DNA from: Gammaproteobacteria bacterium
GTDB taxonomy: Bacteria; Pseudomonadota; Gammaproteobacteria; Pseudomonadales; Pseudohongiellaceae
NCBI GenBank assembly: GCA_029245905.1
Contig: JAQWOJ010000104.1
Coordinates: 1-42,704 of the forward strand
Reading direction: 5' to 3'
Length of the DNA: 42,704 nucleotides
Shown here: piece by piece, positions 16,802 through 25,724 of the stretch
How the letters are laid out: every line of letters starts with the position of its first letter
How positions within the stretch are numbered: the stretch's first letter is position 1
Made by a program: the position numbers and the translations under genes
Notes under the pieces: generated by a model
Seen by the model: the letters and a program-made list of their open reading frames with translations, nothing else
The model's database searches: none
What the model was told of the DNA's origin: nothing

Positions 16802-18952
16802 ATGAGAACCACATCAAAAGCATCATGTTTAAGGGTACGCGTATTCGCGGCGATAGCAGCATTTTGTATCGCGCCTAATGTTTCGTTCGGTCAAGTTACT
16901 CTTGGCACCGAGAATGGAGAGTGGCGTTATATAGGCGGGACTATCGGCCATACCAGATATTCACCTCTGAATCAGATTAATGCGGCGAATTTTAATGAGC
17001 TAGAACAGGCTTGGATCTGGAGGACTGATAATTATGGCCCTAATGTGGATTACTTCTCTCGATCAACGCCAATTTATGTTGATGGTATTTTGTATACGGT
17101 GGCTACCCCTAGGCGCCAAGTGATTGCGATGGATCCCGCTACCGGGGAAACGCTTTGGACATTTCGTGAGCCTGAGACTATTCGTCACCAAAGATCTCCG
17201 CGTCAAGCATACGGCAAAGGGGTTACTTATGGTGAAATTGACGGACGTGGAGTCATTTACATAACAACCCCTGGATTTTTTCTTTGGGCATTGGATGCGA
17301 AGACTGGCAGGCCCCTGGAGAATTGGGGGGACGCATTTCCTGTCGGCGGATTCCCTGAAACTGGCGTGATTGATCTAATTCCCTATTTGGTTGATGACTG
17401 GGGACCGTGGCAAGACTACCTAGTAGCGGGCGGTGTATATGATCCTGATTATGGGATTCCTCGCGAGCTTGGGATGGTTACTGCATCGGCTCCCCCAATC
17501 ATAGTAAACGGAGTACTAATCGCTTTGGTTGGACATCAGCCCAGTTATGGTCAGACCCGTATCGAGAATGTCCCCGGTGATATTATGGGTTTTGATATGA
17601 AAACCGGGGAAAGGCTATGGAAATTCCATGTAATTCCGAGGCCTGGTGAGGTTGGGCATGAAACCTGGCATAACGATGCGTGGCGATTTTCTGGAGATAT
17701 GTCTACGTGGGCGCCTGCATCTGCTGACCCGGAATTAGGCTTGGTATATCTAGTAACAAACGCTTCCACGGTTCAAGCCTACGCAGGTCACCGGCCCGGG
17801 GATAATCTTTTTGGGGGAAGTCTGTTGGCGATTGACGTGCAAACGGGAGAGCGACGGTGGCACTTTCAGATTCATCGCAGTGATCAGTGGAACTATGATC
17901 TACCTACGCCGCCCCTTCTTATGGATTTAACTGTAGACGGTCAGCAAATTCCTGCCGCGATTCAAAATACAAAACAAGGGCTGATTTTTGCATTTAATCG
18001 AGAGACAGGTGAGCCCATTTGGCCAATAAGGGATAGGGCGGTGATTCAGACAGAGGTGCCTGGTAATTTCACCTCGGCAACTCAGCCTTATCCGACTTGG
18101 CCAGAACCCGTGGATAACATCACATTTGATGGAATTACTGACGAATTTGTTATCGATTTCACGCCTGAATTAAAAGAGCAAGCTTTGACAATCCTTAACG
18201 GATACAGAGTGGGGGGGTTATATGTCCCGGCATTACCGAACACATATGATGGTGAATATATTAACAATGTTGGGTGCCTGGGGGGCGGTAATATCATTAA
18301 TCACCCTCCAGCGGCTGACCCGACTATCGGGTTGATGTTCAATTCTCATAGGCGTAATTGTTTTGCTCCGGGATTTATGAGGCCGACGAATGGTGCTGAT
18401 CGTGATAATCCCAATTATCCTGAGCCTGGTGCTGGGAGCGCAACACCGAATAGCACGCCTACAACCGGAACAACGGTTGTGGCTTGGCTGCCTGGTGGAG
18501 GTGGGGGCTTGCCGACCATTGATGGGCTGCCGATTTACAAGAGAATGAACAATCAGTTGACCGCTTATCAAATGAACTCTGGCGATAAGATTTGGTCGTT
18601 GCCTGTCGGGGAGACGCCACCAGAATATGAAAATCATCCATTATTGCAAGCCGTTGACGTGCCAAATACCGGGGGGACTGGTTGGTCAGTTCAAATGGTA
18701 TCAGGTGATCTTTTAATACAAACTCGGGCATTGAGTGAGGGGATGGCTCAGATCGAGCCAGATGCCCCACTTACTTTAAATGCTCGACATAAACTGACGG
18801 GTGAGATAGTTGGTTCGGTGCCAATGCCTGCTCCTGGGCAATATGGAATGATGACTTATATGCATAGAGGTAAGCAGTATATTGTTGTGCAAATAGGCAG
18901 TTCCAGAACTGATTACCCGGGCGCGCTCGTGGCTTATAGGCTGCCAGATTAG
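16802..18952 (+). CDS. Periplasmic PQQ-dependent dehydrogenase (glucose-dehydrogenase-like quinoprotein)
   Basis: A 716-residue quinoprotein with a signal peptide (cleavage near SFG-QV) after AGGAG at 16791. Blade repeats include AMDPATGETLW, ALDAKTGRPLENW, GFDMKTGERLW, AIDVQTGERRW, AFNRETGEPIW and AYQMNSGDKIW. The layout (GTIGHTRYSPLNQIN, GRGVIYITTPGFFLWALD, DQWNYDLPTPPLL) resembles the catalytic domain of membrane glucose dehydrogenase and its soluble relatives, but there are no N-terminal membrane helices. At the position of the usual catalytic Asp in W-D-x-D there is N364 (W363-N-Y-D366). No heme c motif is seen. Substrate unknown; probably a sugar, polyol or other alcohol. It is the second gene of a three-gene operon. 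Confidence 0.85.
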   Translation: MRTTSKASCLRVRVFAAIAAFCIAPNVSFGQVTLGTENGEWRYIGGTIGHTRYSPLNQINAANFNELEQAWIWRTDNYGPNVDYFSRSTPIYVDGILYTVATPRRQVIAMDPATGETLWTFREPETIRHQRSPRQAYGKGVTYGEIDGRGVIYITTPGFFLWALDAKTGRPLENWGDAFPVGGFPETGVIDLIPYLVDDWGPWQDYLVAGGVYDPDYGIPRELGMVTASAPPIIVNGVLIALVGHQPSYGQTRIENVPGDIMGFDMKTGERLWKFHVIPRPGEVGHETWHNDAWRFSGDMSTWAPASADPELGLVYLVTNASTVQAYAGHRPGDNLFGGSLLAIDVQTGERRWHFQIHRSDQWNYDLPTPPLLMDLTVDGQQIPAAIQNTKQGLIFAFNRETGEPIWPIRDRAVIQTEVPGNFTSATQPYPTWPEPVDNITFDGITDEFVIDFTPELKEQALTILNGYRVGGLYVPALPNTYDGEYINNVGCLGGGNIINHPPAADPTIGLMFNSHRRNCFAPGFMRPTNGADRDNPNYPEPGAGSATPNSTPTTGTTVVAWLPGGGGGLPTIDGLPIYKRMNNQLTAYQMNSGDKIWSLPVGETPPEYENHPLLQAVDVPNTGGTGWSVQMVSGDLLIQTRALSEGMAQIEPDAPLTLNARHKLTGEIVGSVPMPAPGQYGMMTYMHRGKQYIVVQIGSSRTDYPGALVAYRLPD

Positions 18953-18989
18953 CCCTGAAGTTTTGAGAGAAATTAAGGAGTCACTCGAT

Positions 18990-20732
18990 ATGGTTCAAGT
19001 GGGAGGACTAAAAGGCGTTTTGATTTTCTGTTCTTTCCTTGCTGCAGCGGGATATGGACTTACGCAAAGCAACGATCGTTTAACGCAATTAAGTGAAGTA
19101 ACGGAGGCTGAACTAACGCATCCTGAATCTGAAGATTGGCTAATGTGGCGCAGAACCTATGATGCTCAGGGATACAGCCCTCTCGATCAAATCGACAAAA
19201 CGAATATTGGGAGACTAAAAGAGGCTTGGAGAGTAGACCTCGAAGAAGGCCCTAATATGGCGACACCACTGGTTCATGACGGTGTGATGTTTCTTGCGAG
19301 TTCTAACGATACCGTCCTTGCTTTCGATGCGACAAGCGGTGAGCAGTTATGGGCTTATGAACATCGCCCCACGTCATTTCCGAGCCCTAAAATTGGTATT
19401 GCATTGCACGGCGATAAGGTAATCGTTCCAACCCAAGATATGCGCGTTGTTGCACTAGAGGCTTCTACCGGGAGAGTCATATGGAACCATGGAATAGCGA
19501 CGCCAGACCATGTAAGACTGCCATACTCCCTGCGCAGCGCCCCTCTCGTTGCCAATGGTGTGGTTTTACAGGGTGTCACTGCGACAATGATCCCAGAGGG
19601 AGGATTCATTGTTGGTCTTGATTTAGAATCGGGAGAGGAGCTATGGCGCTTTCACAGCATTGCTCGACCTGATGAGCCTGGCGGAAATACTTGGAATAAT
19701 CTTGCACTAAAAGATCGAAGCGGTGGTTCCGTTTGGGTGCCGGCAAGCTATGATCCCGAGCTCGATTTAGCGTATTATGGAACTGCTCCCACTTACGACA
19801 CTGCCCCTCTTCTTTACGCCCAAAACGAAGATGGTATCAGTAATGAAGCTTTGTACACTAACGCTACTATTGCTCTGCGCCCCAAGACTGGTGAACTAGT
19901 CTGGTATTTTCAGCATATGCCAAATGATCAATGGGATTTGGATTGGGTTTTTGAACGACAGATCGTGAAGCTGGAGATTGAAGGTATTCCTCGCAAGGTG
20001 GTTTTGACTGCTGGGAAGATGGCTCTTTATGACGTTCTTGATGCTGAAACTGGTGAGTATTTGAATTCATACGATGTGGGGCTCCAAAATATTGTAACTG
20101 CCATTGATCCTGAGACTGGAGATAAGGTAATCAGCCCAAGAGCGATTCCTAATGCTGAGGACGCTAACCTACTTTGCCCCATGGCTAATGCCGGTCGAAA
20201 CTGGCCATCCGCATCTGTAAATCCGAAGAAGAAAATGTTGTATTTGCCTTTGGCAGAGATCTGTATGATGTTTGGTCCTACAGGTCCTACGCGAACTTTA
20301 TTATCGACGGGTGTTGCTATTAAGGCTCAGCCTATGGTCGATAGTGATGGTAAGTTTGGTCGTGTACAAGCGATCGATTTACAAACAGGTAAAATGGCTT
20401 GGAATTTCCGTGAAGTGGTTCCTCCAGTATCTGCCACTTTAGCAACTGAGGGTGGATTGGTTTTCGTTGGAACCTTAGGCAACCGGTTTCTTGCTTTTGA
20501 TGATGCCGATGGCAGCCTTTTGTGGGAAGATGACCTTGGAGATATTCCTGCTTCTTTCCCAATTAGTTATGGTGTGGATGGTAAACAATATGTGGCCTTA
20601 GTAGTGGGACAGCCAAGTAATTATCATGCTACGGTTTTGATATCCTATCTAAACGAATTCCTTGGAGATCAGAGTCCGGTAATTAAGTTACCGCGCAGCG
20701 GACCGGCACTTGTGGTCTATGCCCTCGACTAG
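18990..20732 (+). CDS. Periplasmic PQQ-dependent alcohol dehydrogenase-like quinoprotein
   Basis: A 580-residue quinoprotein. The frame extends upstream to a TTG at 18963, but the ATG at 18990 has AAGGAG (18975-18980) nine bases before it and gives a proper signal peptide (MVQVGGLKGVLIFCSFLAAA). The N terminus of the mature protein (LTHPESEDWLMWRRTYDAQGYSPLDQI in shorter pieces: EDWLMWRRTY, YSPLDQI) closely parallels the 5426-7198 protein, so these are paralogues. Tryptophan-docking repeats include AFDATSGEQLW, GLDLESGEELW, ALRPKTGELVW and AIDLQTGKMAW. WDLD at 315-318 supplies D316 as the likely catalytic Asp. No CxxCH is present. It follows the 716-residue quinoprotein by 37 bases. Confidence 0.87.
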   Translation: MVQVGGLKGVLIFCSFLAAAGYGLTQSNDRLTQLSEVTEAELTHPESEDWLMWRRTYDAQGYSPLDQIDKTNIGRLKEAWRVDLEEGPNMATPLVHDGVMFLASSNDTVLAFDATSGEQLWAYEHRPTSFPSPKIGIALHGDKVIVPTQDMRVVALEASTGRVIWNHGIATPDHVRLPYSLRSAPLVANGVVLQGVTATMIPEGGFIVGLDLESGEELWRFHSIARPDEPGGNTWNNLALKDRSGGSVWVPASYDPELDLAYYGTAPTYDTAPLLYAQNEDGISNEALYTNATIALRPKTGELVWYFQHMPNDQWDLDWVFERQIVKLEIEGIPRKVVLTAGKMALYDVLDAETGEYLNSYDVGLQNIVTAIDPETGDKVISPRAIPNAEDANLLCPMANAGRNWPSASVNPKKKMLYLPLAEICMMFGPTGPTRTLLSTGVAIKAQPMVDSDGKFGRVQAIDLQTGKMAWNFREVVPPVSATLATEGGLVFVGTLGNRFLAFDDADGSLLWEDDLGDIPASFPISYGVDGKQYVALVVGQPSNYHATVLISYLNEFLGDQSPVIKLPRSGPALVVYALD

Positions 20733-20749
20733 AGTCTTTAAATTAAAGC

Positions 20750-21880
20750 TTACTGAGGAACATATTGCGGTTTGACAATATGATCTGGGTCAGCATCGGA
20801 TCTGGGCATCAACTTTTGTGGGCGTCCGGCTTGATTATCGGTCCCGTAGAGGTTGCCTTCCTCGTCGACTCCCAGCGAGTGCATTTCTATCCAGAAATCT
20901 GGTCCCTCTGTGGGTAAGGGCCACGTATACTCTCTTGACCCATCTAGATTGAATTGCACAATTTTTGGCGGATTTAGATCTGTTACCCAGGCATGATCTT
21001 TGCTCACCCATATATCCAGAGGCAAACCTAGATCTTCCCAAGTAGTAATATATTCATATCTTGGATAATCTTCCGAGTTTCTGCGGGCCGCTTGTTGGAA
21101 AACTTTGACATCTCTGGCATCACGATCTAAAGCATAAAGATGCTCGTCAGGGCCCAGCGCCAGGCTATGGATAGAGGTGAATTGATTTTTCTCTTCCCCC
21201 GGCTCACCAAACTCTGAGTGGTAAGAACCGTTGGCATTGCGGATTACTATGCGCTTATTGTCGCCAAGACCATCTGCAATTAAGAATTTCCCGTCAGGGA
21301 GAAATGCTATATCTTGTGGCAGGTGATAGTGAGTTTCATCATCTCCAGACACGTTCTTTTCACCAAGAGTCATGAGAAGCTGTTCGCCATCGTTTGAGAA
21401 AACATAAATTATATGCCCTGTTTCGTCTATAACCCAGATACGCTTTTCAGGGTCGTAAGGGCTCTGCGTGAGCCGATGAGGTCCGGGACCATCAGTGCCA
21501 AGAAATAAATGATCCCATTGGTCCCAAACTTCCTTGACGTTCCCTTCGCTGTCCACCACATAAATGCAGTTGCGCCAAACTCTTCCTCTTCCTCTTAAGA
21601 CATTCCATCCCAATGATCCGGCAAAGGTTGTATATTCTGGGGGCAAAGGGTCTGGTAACTCGGTTTCACCTCTTTGCAAGAAAAAAATACGGTCTGTCGA
21701 TTCCACAAAAACTGAAGAATTACCTCCCCAGGTAAAGCCATCAGCAGCGAAGGGTTGCATCCAAGTTTCAGTTGTAAAGTTATAGGGACTGGGCCCTATG
21801 ACGCCGGTATCCTGACCTAACGCGGCCCCTGTCACTATAAGCAAAGAAAAATGAAGTAATTTGATCTGTAGCTTATTCAT
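20750..21880 (-). CDS. Secreted NHL-repeat beta-propeller protein
   Basis: A 376-residue protein. The ATG at 21880 is preferred over the longer frame starting at 21982 because it begins a signal peptide (MNKLQIKLLHFSLLIVTGAALG, cleavage before QDTG) and follows a G-rich Shine-Dalgarno-like GGGGGG. Blades include RIWVIDETGHIIYVFSNDG, LPQDIAFLPDGKFLIADG, IHSLALGPDEHLYALDRDAR and MHSLGVDEEGNLYGTDNQAG. It is related in design to the propeller at 10591-11709. It converges on the quinoprotein operon with only 17 bases between stop codons. A lyase, lactonase or binding role is possible; no residue set identifies one. Confidence 0.85.
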   Translation of the reverse strand: MNKLQIKLLHFSLLIVTGAALGQDTGVIGPSPYNFTTETWMQPFAADGFTWGGNSSVFVESTDRIFFLQRGETELPDPLPPEYTTFAGSLGWNVLRGRGRVWRNCIYVVDSEGNVKEVWDQWDHLFLGTDGPGPHRLTQSPYDPEKRIWVIDETGHIIYVFSNDGEQLLMTLGEKNVSGDDETHYHLPQDIAFLPDGKFLIADGLGDNKRIVIRNANGSYHSEFGEPGEEKNQFTSIHSLALGPDEHLYALDRDARDVKVFQQAARRNSEDYPRYEYITTWEDLGLPLDIWVSKDHAWVTDLNPPKIVQFNLDGSREYTWPLPTEGPDFWIEMHSLGVDEEGNLYGTDNQAGRPQKLMPRSDADPDHIVKPQYVPQ

Positions 21881-22128
21881 GCGCCCCCCAGCCCTTCGAT
21901 AATCTATTAATAATTCAGGGGAACTTAGCAAATTGGTTGCCCTAATTAAAGAAGGAAAGGTCTTAAAGTGACGAATTAGCACAATTTATTACAACTGCGA
22001 TAATAGGTTAATGGCCCATACTTTTGGCTTTAATAAAAGAGCTAGGCGACTAATTAAGTAATCGGAGTTGTTAGTATCACCGGAGATATGAGATTTTCAT
22101 TCTTTAAGATATCGATTAAAATACAACG

Positions 22129-23313
22129 ATGTTATCAATGCGACAATTATTGCTGGTATGTTGCGGCAGTTTATTAAATTTCTCTGCCTTCGCTCAAGGC
22201 CAGACATTCGATTCTTGGCTGCAGGAGCTGCGTGCAGAGGCGTCCTCTCTAGGGATTAGCGAAATAACTTTGTTAGCTCTCGATCAGTTGGAAGCTCCTC
22301 TTGACCGGGTTTTAGAGTTAGATAGCAACCAGCCTGAATTTGTGCAAACTTTTGGCAGATACCTCTCCTTAAGGATTACTCCAAATCAAATTGACCGCGG
22401 GCGCGCTTTGTTAATGCAGCATGCTGTGCTTTTGGAAGAAGTGAGGCGACGCTATGGAGTTCAGCCTCATTACTTGGTTGCGTTTTGGGCAGTTGAAAGT
22501 AATTATGGCCGAACTACTGGTGGTTTCTCAGTCTTACAGGCCCTCGCAACTTTAGCTTACGACCCTCGTCGGGCAGATTTTTTTAGGAGAGAGTTATTAA
22601 CGGCGCTTCAAATTATTGATGATGGTCATATTGCTGCAGAAGGAATGGGGGGCTCTTGGGCTGGCGCGATGGGACAGCTGCAATTTATGCCGTCCATATT
22701 TGCTCGGTACGGTGTGGATGGCGATGAAGATGGTAAAATAGACATTTGGAATAGTTTGCCAGACATATTTTACTCGGCTGCGAATTTTCTCTCTCAATCT
22801 GGCTGGCAAGGCGATGAGCGCTGGGGAAGAGAAGTGCTTTTGCCGGAGAATTTTGATTTCGGCCTTGCTGGTAGCCGTCTTAGGAAAACGTTGCAAGAGT
22901 GGTCTGAACTCGGTCTGCGGCGGGTTGATGGGACTAATATACCTATCGCTGATATGAATGCTTCAGTAATTTTGCCCTCTGGCGCAATGGGTCCAGCGTT
23001 TCTTGGTTACGCTAATTTTCGGACCACGATGGTTTATAATCCCTCAATTTTTTACGCGCTTACCGTGGGCCTCTTAGCTGATCGTTACACGGGCGGACCA
23101 GCCGTTCAGCGTATGCTCATAAATGAAGAAGCGATGAGCGTCTCAGACGTAGTAGAATTACAGGAATTACTTAATTCAAACGGGTTTGATTCTGGAGCTC
23201 CTGACGGGCGTGTAGGAAGGCAAACTAGAATGGCAGTTAGAGCGTATCAGAGGAGTGTCGGGTTGGCGACAGACGGGCATGCATCGAGACAACTACTAGA
23301 AAGATTGCGGTGA
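22129..23313 (+). CDS. Lytic murein transglycosylase, MltB type, with peptidoglycan-binding domain
   Basis: A 394-residue exported enzyme that cleaves the MurNAc-GlcNAc bond of peptidoglycan to give 1,6-anhydro ends. A signal peptide covers about residues 1-23 (cleavage near AFAQ-GQ), with no lipobox at the cleavage point. The SLT-type catalytic domain (about 25-325) has E123 in FWAVESNYGR and the MltB-family GGSWAGAMGQLQFMPSIF and DGDEDGKIDIW. Residues about 335-394 form a PG_binding_1 domain (VVELQELLNSNGFDSGAPDGRVGRQTRMAVRAYQ in pieces: LQELLNSNGF, PDGRVGRQT). No convincing ribosome binding site precedes the ATG; a second ATG at 22138 is possible. Confidence 0.92.
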   Translation: MLSMRQLLLVCCGSLLNFSAFAQGQTFDSWLQELRAEASSLGISEITLLALDQLEAPLDRVLELDSNQPEFVQTFGRYLSLRITPNQIDRGRALLMQHAVLLEEVRRRYGVQPHYLVAFWAVESNYGRTTGGFSVLQALATLAYDPRRADFFRRELLTALQIIDDGHIAAEGMGGSWAGAMGQLQFMPSIFARYGVDGDEDGKIDIWNSLPDIFYSAANFLSQSGWQGDERWGREVLLPENFDFGLAGSRLRKTLQEWSELGLRRVDGTNIPIADMNASVILPSGAMGPAFLGYANFRTTMVYNPSIFYALTVGLLADRYTGGPAVQRMLINEEAMSVSDVVELQELLNSNGFDSGAPDGRVGRQTRMAVRAYQRSVGLATDGHASRQLLERLR

Positions 23314-23382
23314 CGATGCCTATACGCGAGACCCGCGAGGCTTGAAATCAAGCAAATCACTACTTTTAAATCTGGATCTTCA

Positions 23383-24435
23383 ATGACTTCTTTGTCGCGA
23401 GAACACGAGTATGATCAAGCTATTCAAAGCTTCCGCCAGATCGTTGTTATAACAATTGGTGCTTTATACTTCTTAATTGCCGTGGGTGCGAGTGTTCGGG
23501 CATCCGGTGCCGGAATGGGTTGCCCTGATTGGCCAACATGTTTTGGCCAGTGGGTTCCGCCCACTAGCGAATCACAACTCCCCAAGAATTATCAGGAAAT
23601 ATACGGTGACTTGGGTTATGCAGATACTGAATTTAATGTGCTTAAAACATGGACAGAGTACGTTAATCGTTTGATTGGTGTCATGATAGGTATTCTGATT
23701 TTCATAACCACCCTTTTTTCATGGCGATTGCGGCGTTATGACGTGTCAATTTTTTTGGCGTCTTTTGCTTCTTTTCTAATGGTGGGGTTCCAAGGGTGGC
23801 TTGGATCGAAGGTCGTAAGCTCAAACTTGCAGCCGGGGATGATTACCTTGCACATGCTTGTTGCATTAGCGATCGTTGGAGCTTTGCTCTTTTCTCTTGC
23901 TCAGGCGCGGAAGCGGGTACTGAGTGCTCAACCCGTATTAGCAATCGATCGAAGGTTTGAACAATGGATGTATGTTGTTCTTGCAATGACGGTTTTGCAG
24001 GTTGCGATGGGAACTCAGGTTCGAGAGATGACCGATTTTATTCGTGAAGCACAAGGTGAAGGTTTGCGTTCCTCTTGGATCGAGTTTATGCCTTGGTTTT
24101 TTTATGTCCATCGCTCATTTTCGGCGGTTGTGCTGTTTGCAAATCTCTGGTTAGCTTATTTGCTTATAAACTCGTTGGGCTGGCAGCATACGTTGACTCG
24201 TTTAACTTTTGGAATGGTTTTGATTATTTGTGTTGCAATATTGTCTGGGGCGACGCTTTCTCATCTTGGTATGCCCGCATTTGTTCAGCCGACTCATCTG
24301 GTGGCTGCAGCAATGTTATTTGGTTTGCAGTTTCTTATATGGATGAGTTTTCGTCATGCTCGCAGAGGGTTAACTGAGACGCGACGATGTGTGATTGAAA
24401 GAAGTAAGCGCATCGGTGAGCTTTCAGCTCAATGA
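23383..24435 (+). CDS. ctaA: Heme A synthase-like protein (COX15/CtaA family)
   Basis: A 350-residue membrane protein with eight helices in two four-helix halves. Heme A synthase oxidises the C8 methyl of heme O for aa3-type cytochrome oxidase. Family marks: RASGAGMGCPDWPTC with the C47/C53 pair, E92 in TWTEYVNRLIG, H157 in TLHMLVALAI, H243 in YVHRSFSA and H305 in QPTHLVAA. The first-half heme-ligand His usually four residues into ExxHR is N95 here, so this is a divergent member. No ctaB or oxidase subunit genes are nearby. Its last four bases (ATGA) overlap the start of the next gene. Confidence 0.85.
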   Translation: MTSLSREHEYDQAIQSFRQIVVITIGALYFLIAVGASVRASGAGMGCPDWPTCFGQWVPPTSESQLPKNYQEIYGDLGYADTEFNVLKTWTEYVNRLIGVMIGILIFITTLFSWRLRRYDVSIFLASFASFLMVGFQGWLGSKVVSSNLQPGMITLHMLVALAIVGALLFSLAQARKRVLSAQPVLAIDRRFEQWMYVVLAMTVLQVAMGTQVREMTDFIREAQGEGLRSSWIEFMPWFFYVHRSFSAVVLFANLWLAYLLINSLGWQHTLTRLTFGMVLIICVAILSGATLSHLGMPAFVQPTHLVAAAMLFGLQFLIWMSFRHARRGLTETRRCVIERSKRIGELSAQ

Positions 24436-25669
24436 ATAGCAAAGAATTTGATTTGGTTATTTTTGGTGCAACGAGCTTTGTAGGCCAATTAGTATGTGAT
24501 TATCTTTTGAATGAAACCATTGGTGCTAATTTGAATTGGGCTATGGCGGGTCGCTCGCAATCTAAGTTGCGCAAAATTAAGAGCGAGTTAGGGGGAAAAG
24601 CAGCAAGCCTGCCCTTATTTATTGCTGATGCCTTTGATGAGGTCGCTCTGAGAAATCTTTGCCAGAGGACTAATTTAATTGTGTCTACTGTGGGGCCTTA
24701 TGCTCTCTACGGAGAAACTTTGATAAAGGTTTGCGCCCGAACTGGTACGGATTATTGCGATTTAACTGGCGAACCGCAGTGGGTTAGGCGTATGACCCTA
24801 GCCTATGAACGCGAAGCAGAAGCGTCAGGTGCAAGAATTGTGAATTGTTGCGGCTTCGACTCAATGCCTTCCGATCTAGGCGTAAAGTTTTACAACAGAA
24901 TGCATTAAAAAAGTTTGGTACTACTTGTGACAAGGTTCGATTGCGCGTTAAGTCAATGAAAGGGGGCGCATCAGGTGGGACTATCGCAAGTATCATGAAT
25001 ATTTATAAGGAAGCAGCAAATGATCAGGAGTTGAGAAAGGAATTAGAAAATCTCTATTCGTTGTGCCCAGAAGGCCATGTAAATAAGGTAAGACAGCGCC
25101 TCATTCATGTTGAGTATGATAGGGTCTTTAAATCGTGGGTAAGTCCCTTTGTTATGGCTGCGATTAATACTAGAGTTGTTCTTCGTTCTAACGCTTTGAT
25201 GACTCCGCCTTACGCTAAACAGTTTCACTATGATGAAGGAACTTTGGCGGGTGATGGAAAGAAAGGCAGAAAGAAGGCTAAGCGACTTGCGTGGCTGTCA
25301 AAACTTGGAATGTCTGCGATGACCGTTTCGCTCATCCGATTGTTAATTTTAAAGGTCTTTTTACCAAAACCCGGAGAAGGGCCCTCTCGAAGGGAGCAGA
25401 ACGGTGGTTTTTATGATTTAAGGTTGCTTGGCGTCACTGAACATGGTGATGAGATTCTAGCTAAAGTCGTGGGGGATAAAGATCCTGGTTATGGATCTAC
25501 AGCTAAGATGCTAGCGCAGGCTGCTATCAGTCTAAGACTGGAGGTTAGTGAGTCTGCCTTGCCAGGAGGCTTTTGGACCCCGGCCACGGCTTTTGGCGAT
25601 AAACTTTTTGATCGGCTGCAATCTCATGCGGGTATTTCGTTTGAAGTCTTGTCCACTAAGCGCGGTTAA
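24432..25669 (+). pseudogene. Saccharopine dehydrogenase-like / trans-acting enoyl reductase-like gene, split by a frameshift
   Basis: Two frames together give one protein of about 410 residues. The first (24432-24908) holds the Rossmann part: LVIFGATSFVGQLVCDYL, WAMAGRSQSKL, STVGPYALYG and DLTGEPQWVR, ending in NCCGFDSMPSDLGVK. The second frame continues directly with VLQQNALKKFGTTCDKV, then MKGGASGGTIASIMN and the C-terminal PGGFWTPATAFGDKL. The switch is near 24885-24890 in gtaaagtttta and corresponds to one missing base (or a -1 shift). No canonical slippery heptamer with a downstream structure is evident, so a real mutation or a sequencing error in the short T/A runs is more likely. The family contains membrane-associated NAD(P)-dependent reductases. 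The start overlaps the heme A synthase stop. Confidence 0.8.
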
Positions 25670-25694
25670 AGGGACAGCTATCGGATTTTTATTT

Positions 25695-25724
25695 GCACCT
25701 TAGTGCTTAAGTGCTATTTTTTTT
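25695..25724 (+). terminator. Probable rho-independent terminator
   Basis: A 7-bp stem with one bulged C (GCA-C-CTTA / TAAG-TGC, loop GTGCT) is followed by TATTTTTTTT, 26 bases after the stop of the frameshifted reductase gene. Confidence 0.6.

Noticed and set aside
18233..18637. A 134-codon minus-strand frame inside the 716-residue quinoprotein
   Set aside because: It is antisense to conserved quinoprotein repeats and rich in Arg, Ser and Pro without a domain.
20733..20749. A CTTTAA-A-TTAAAG repeat between the convergent quinoprotein and NHL genes as a terminator
   Set aside because: It is A/T only, overlaps the gap marginally and has no T tract, so it was not listed.
24884..24894. Programmed -1 frameshift as the explanation of the split reductase gene
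   Set aside because: The local sequence gtaaagtttta does not form a standard X-XXY-YYZ slippery heptamer in the zero frame and no obvious downstream stem was seen; mutation or sequencing error is simpler.
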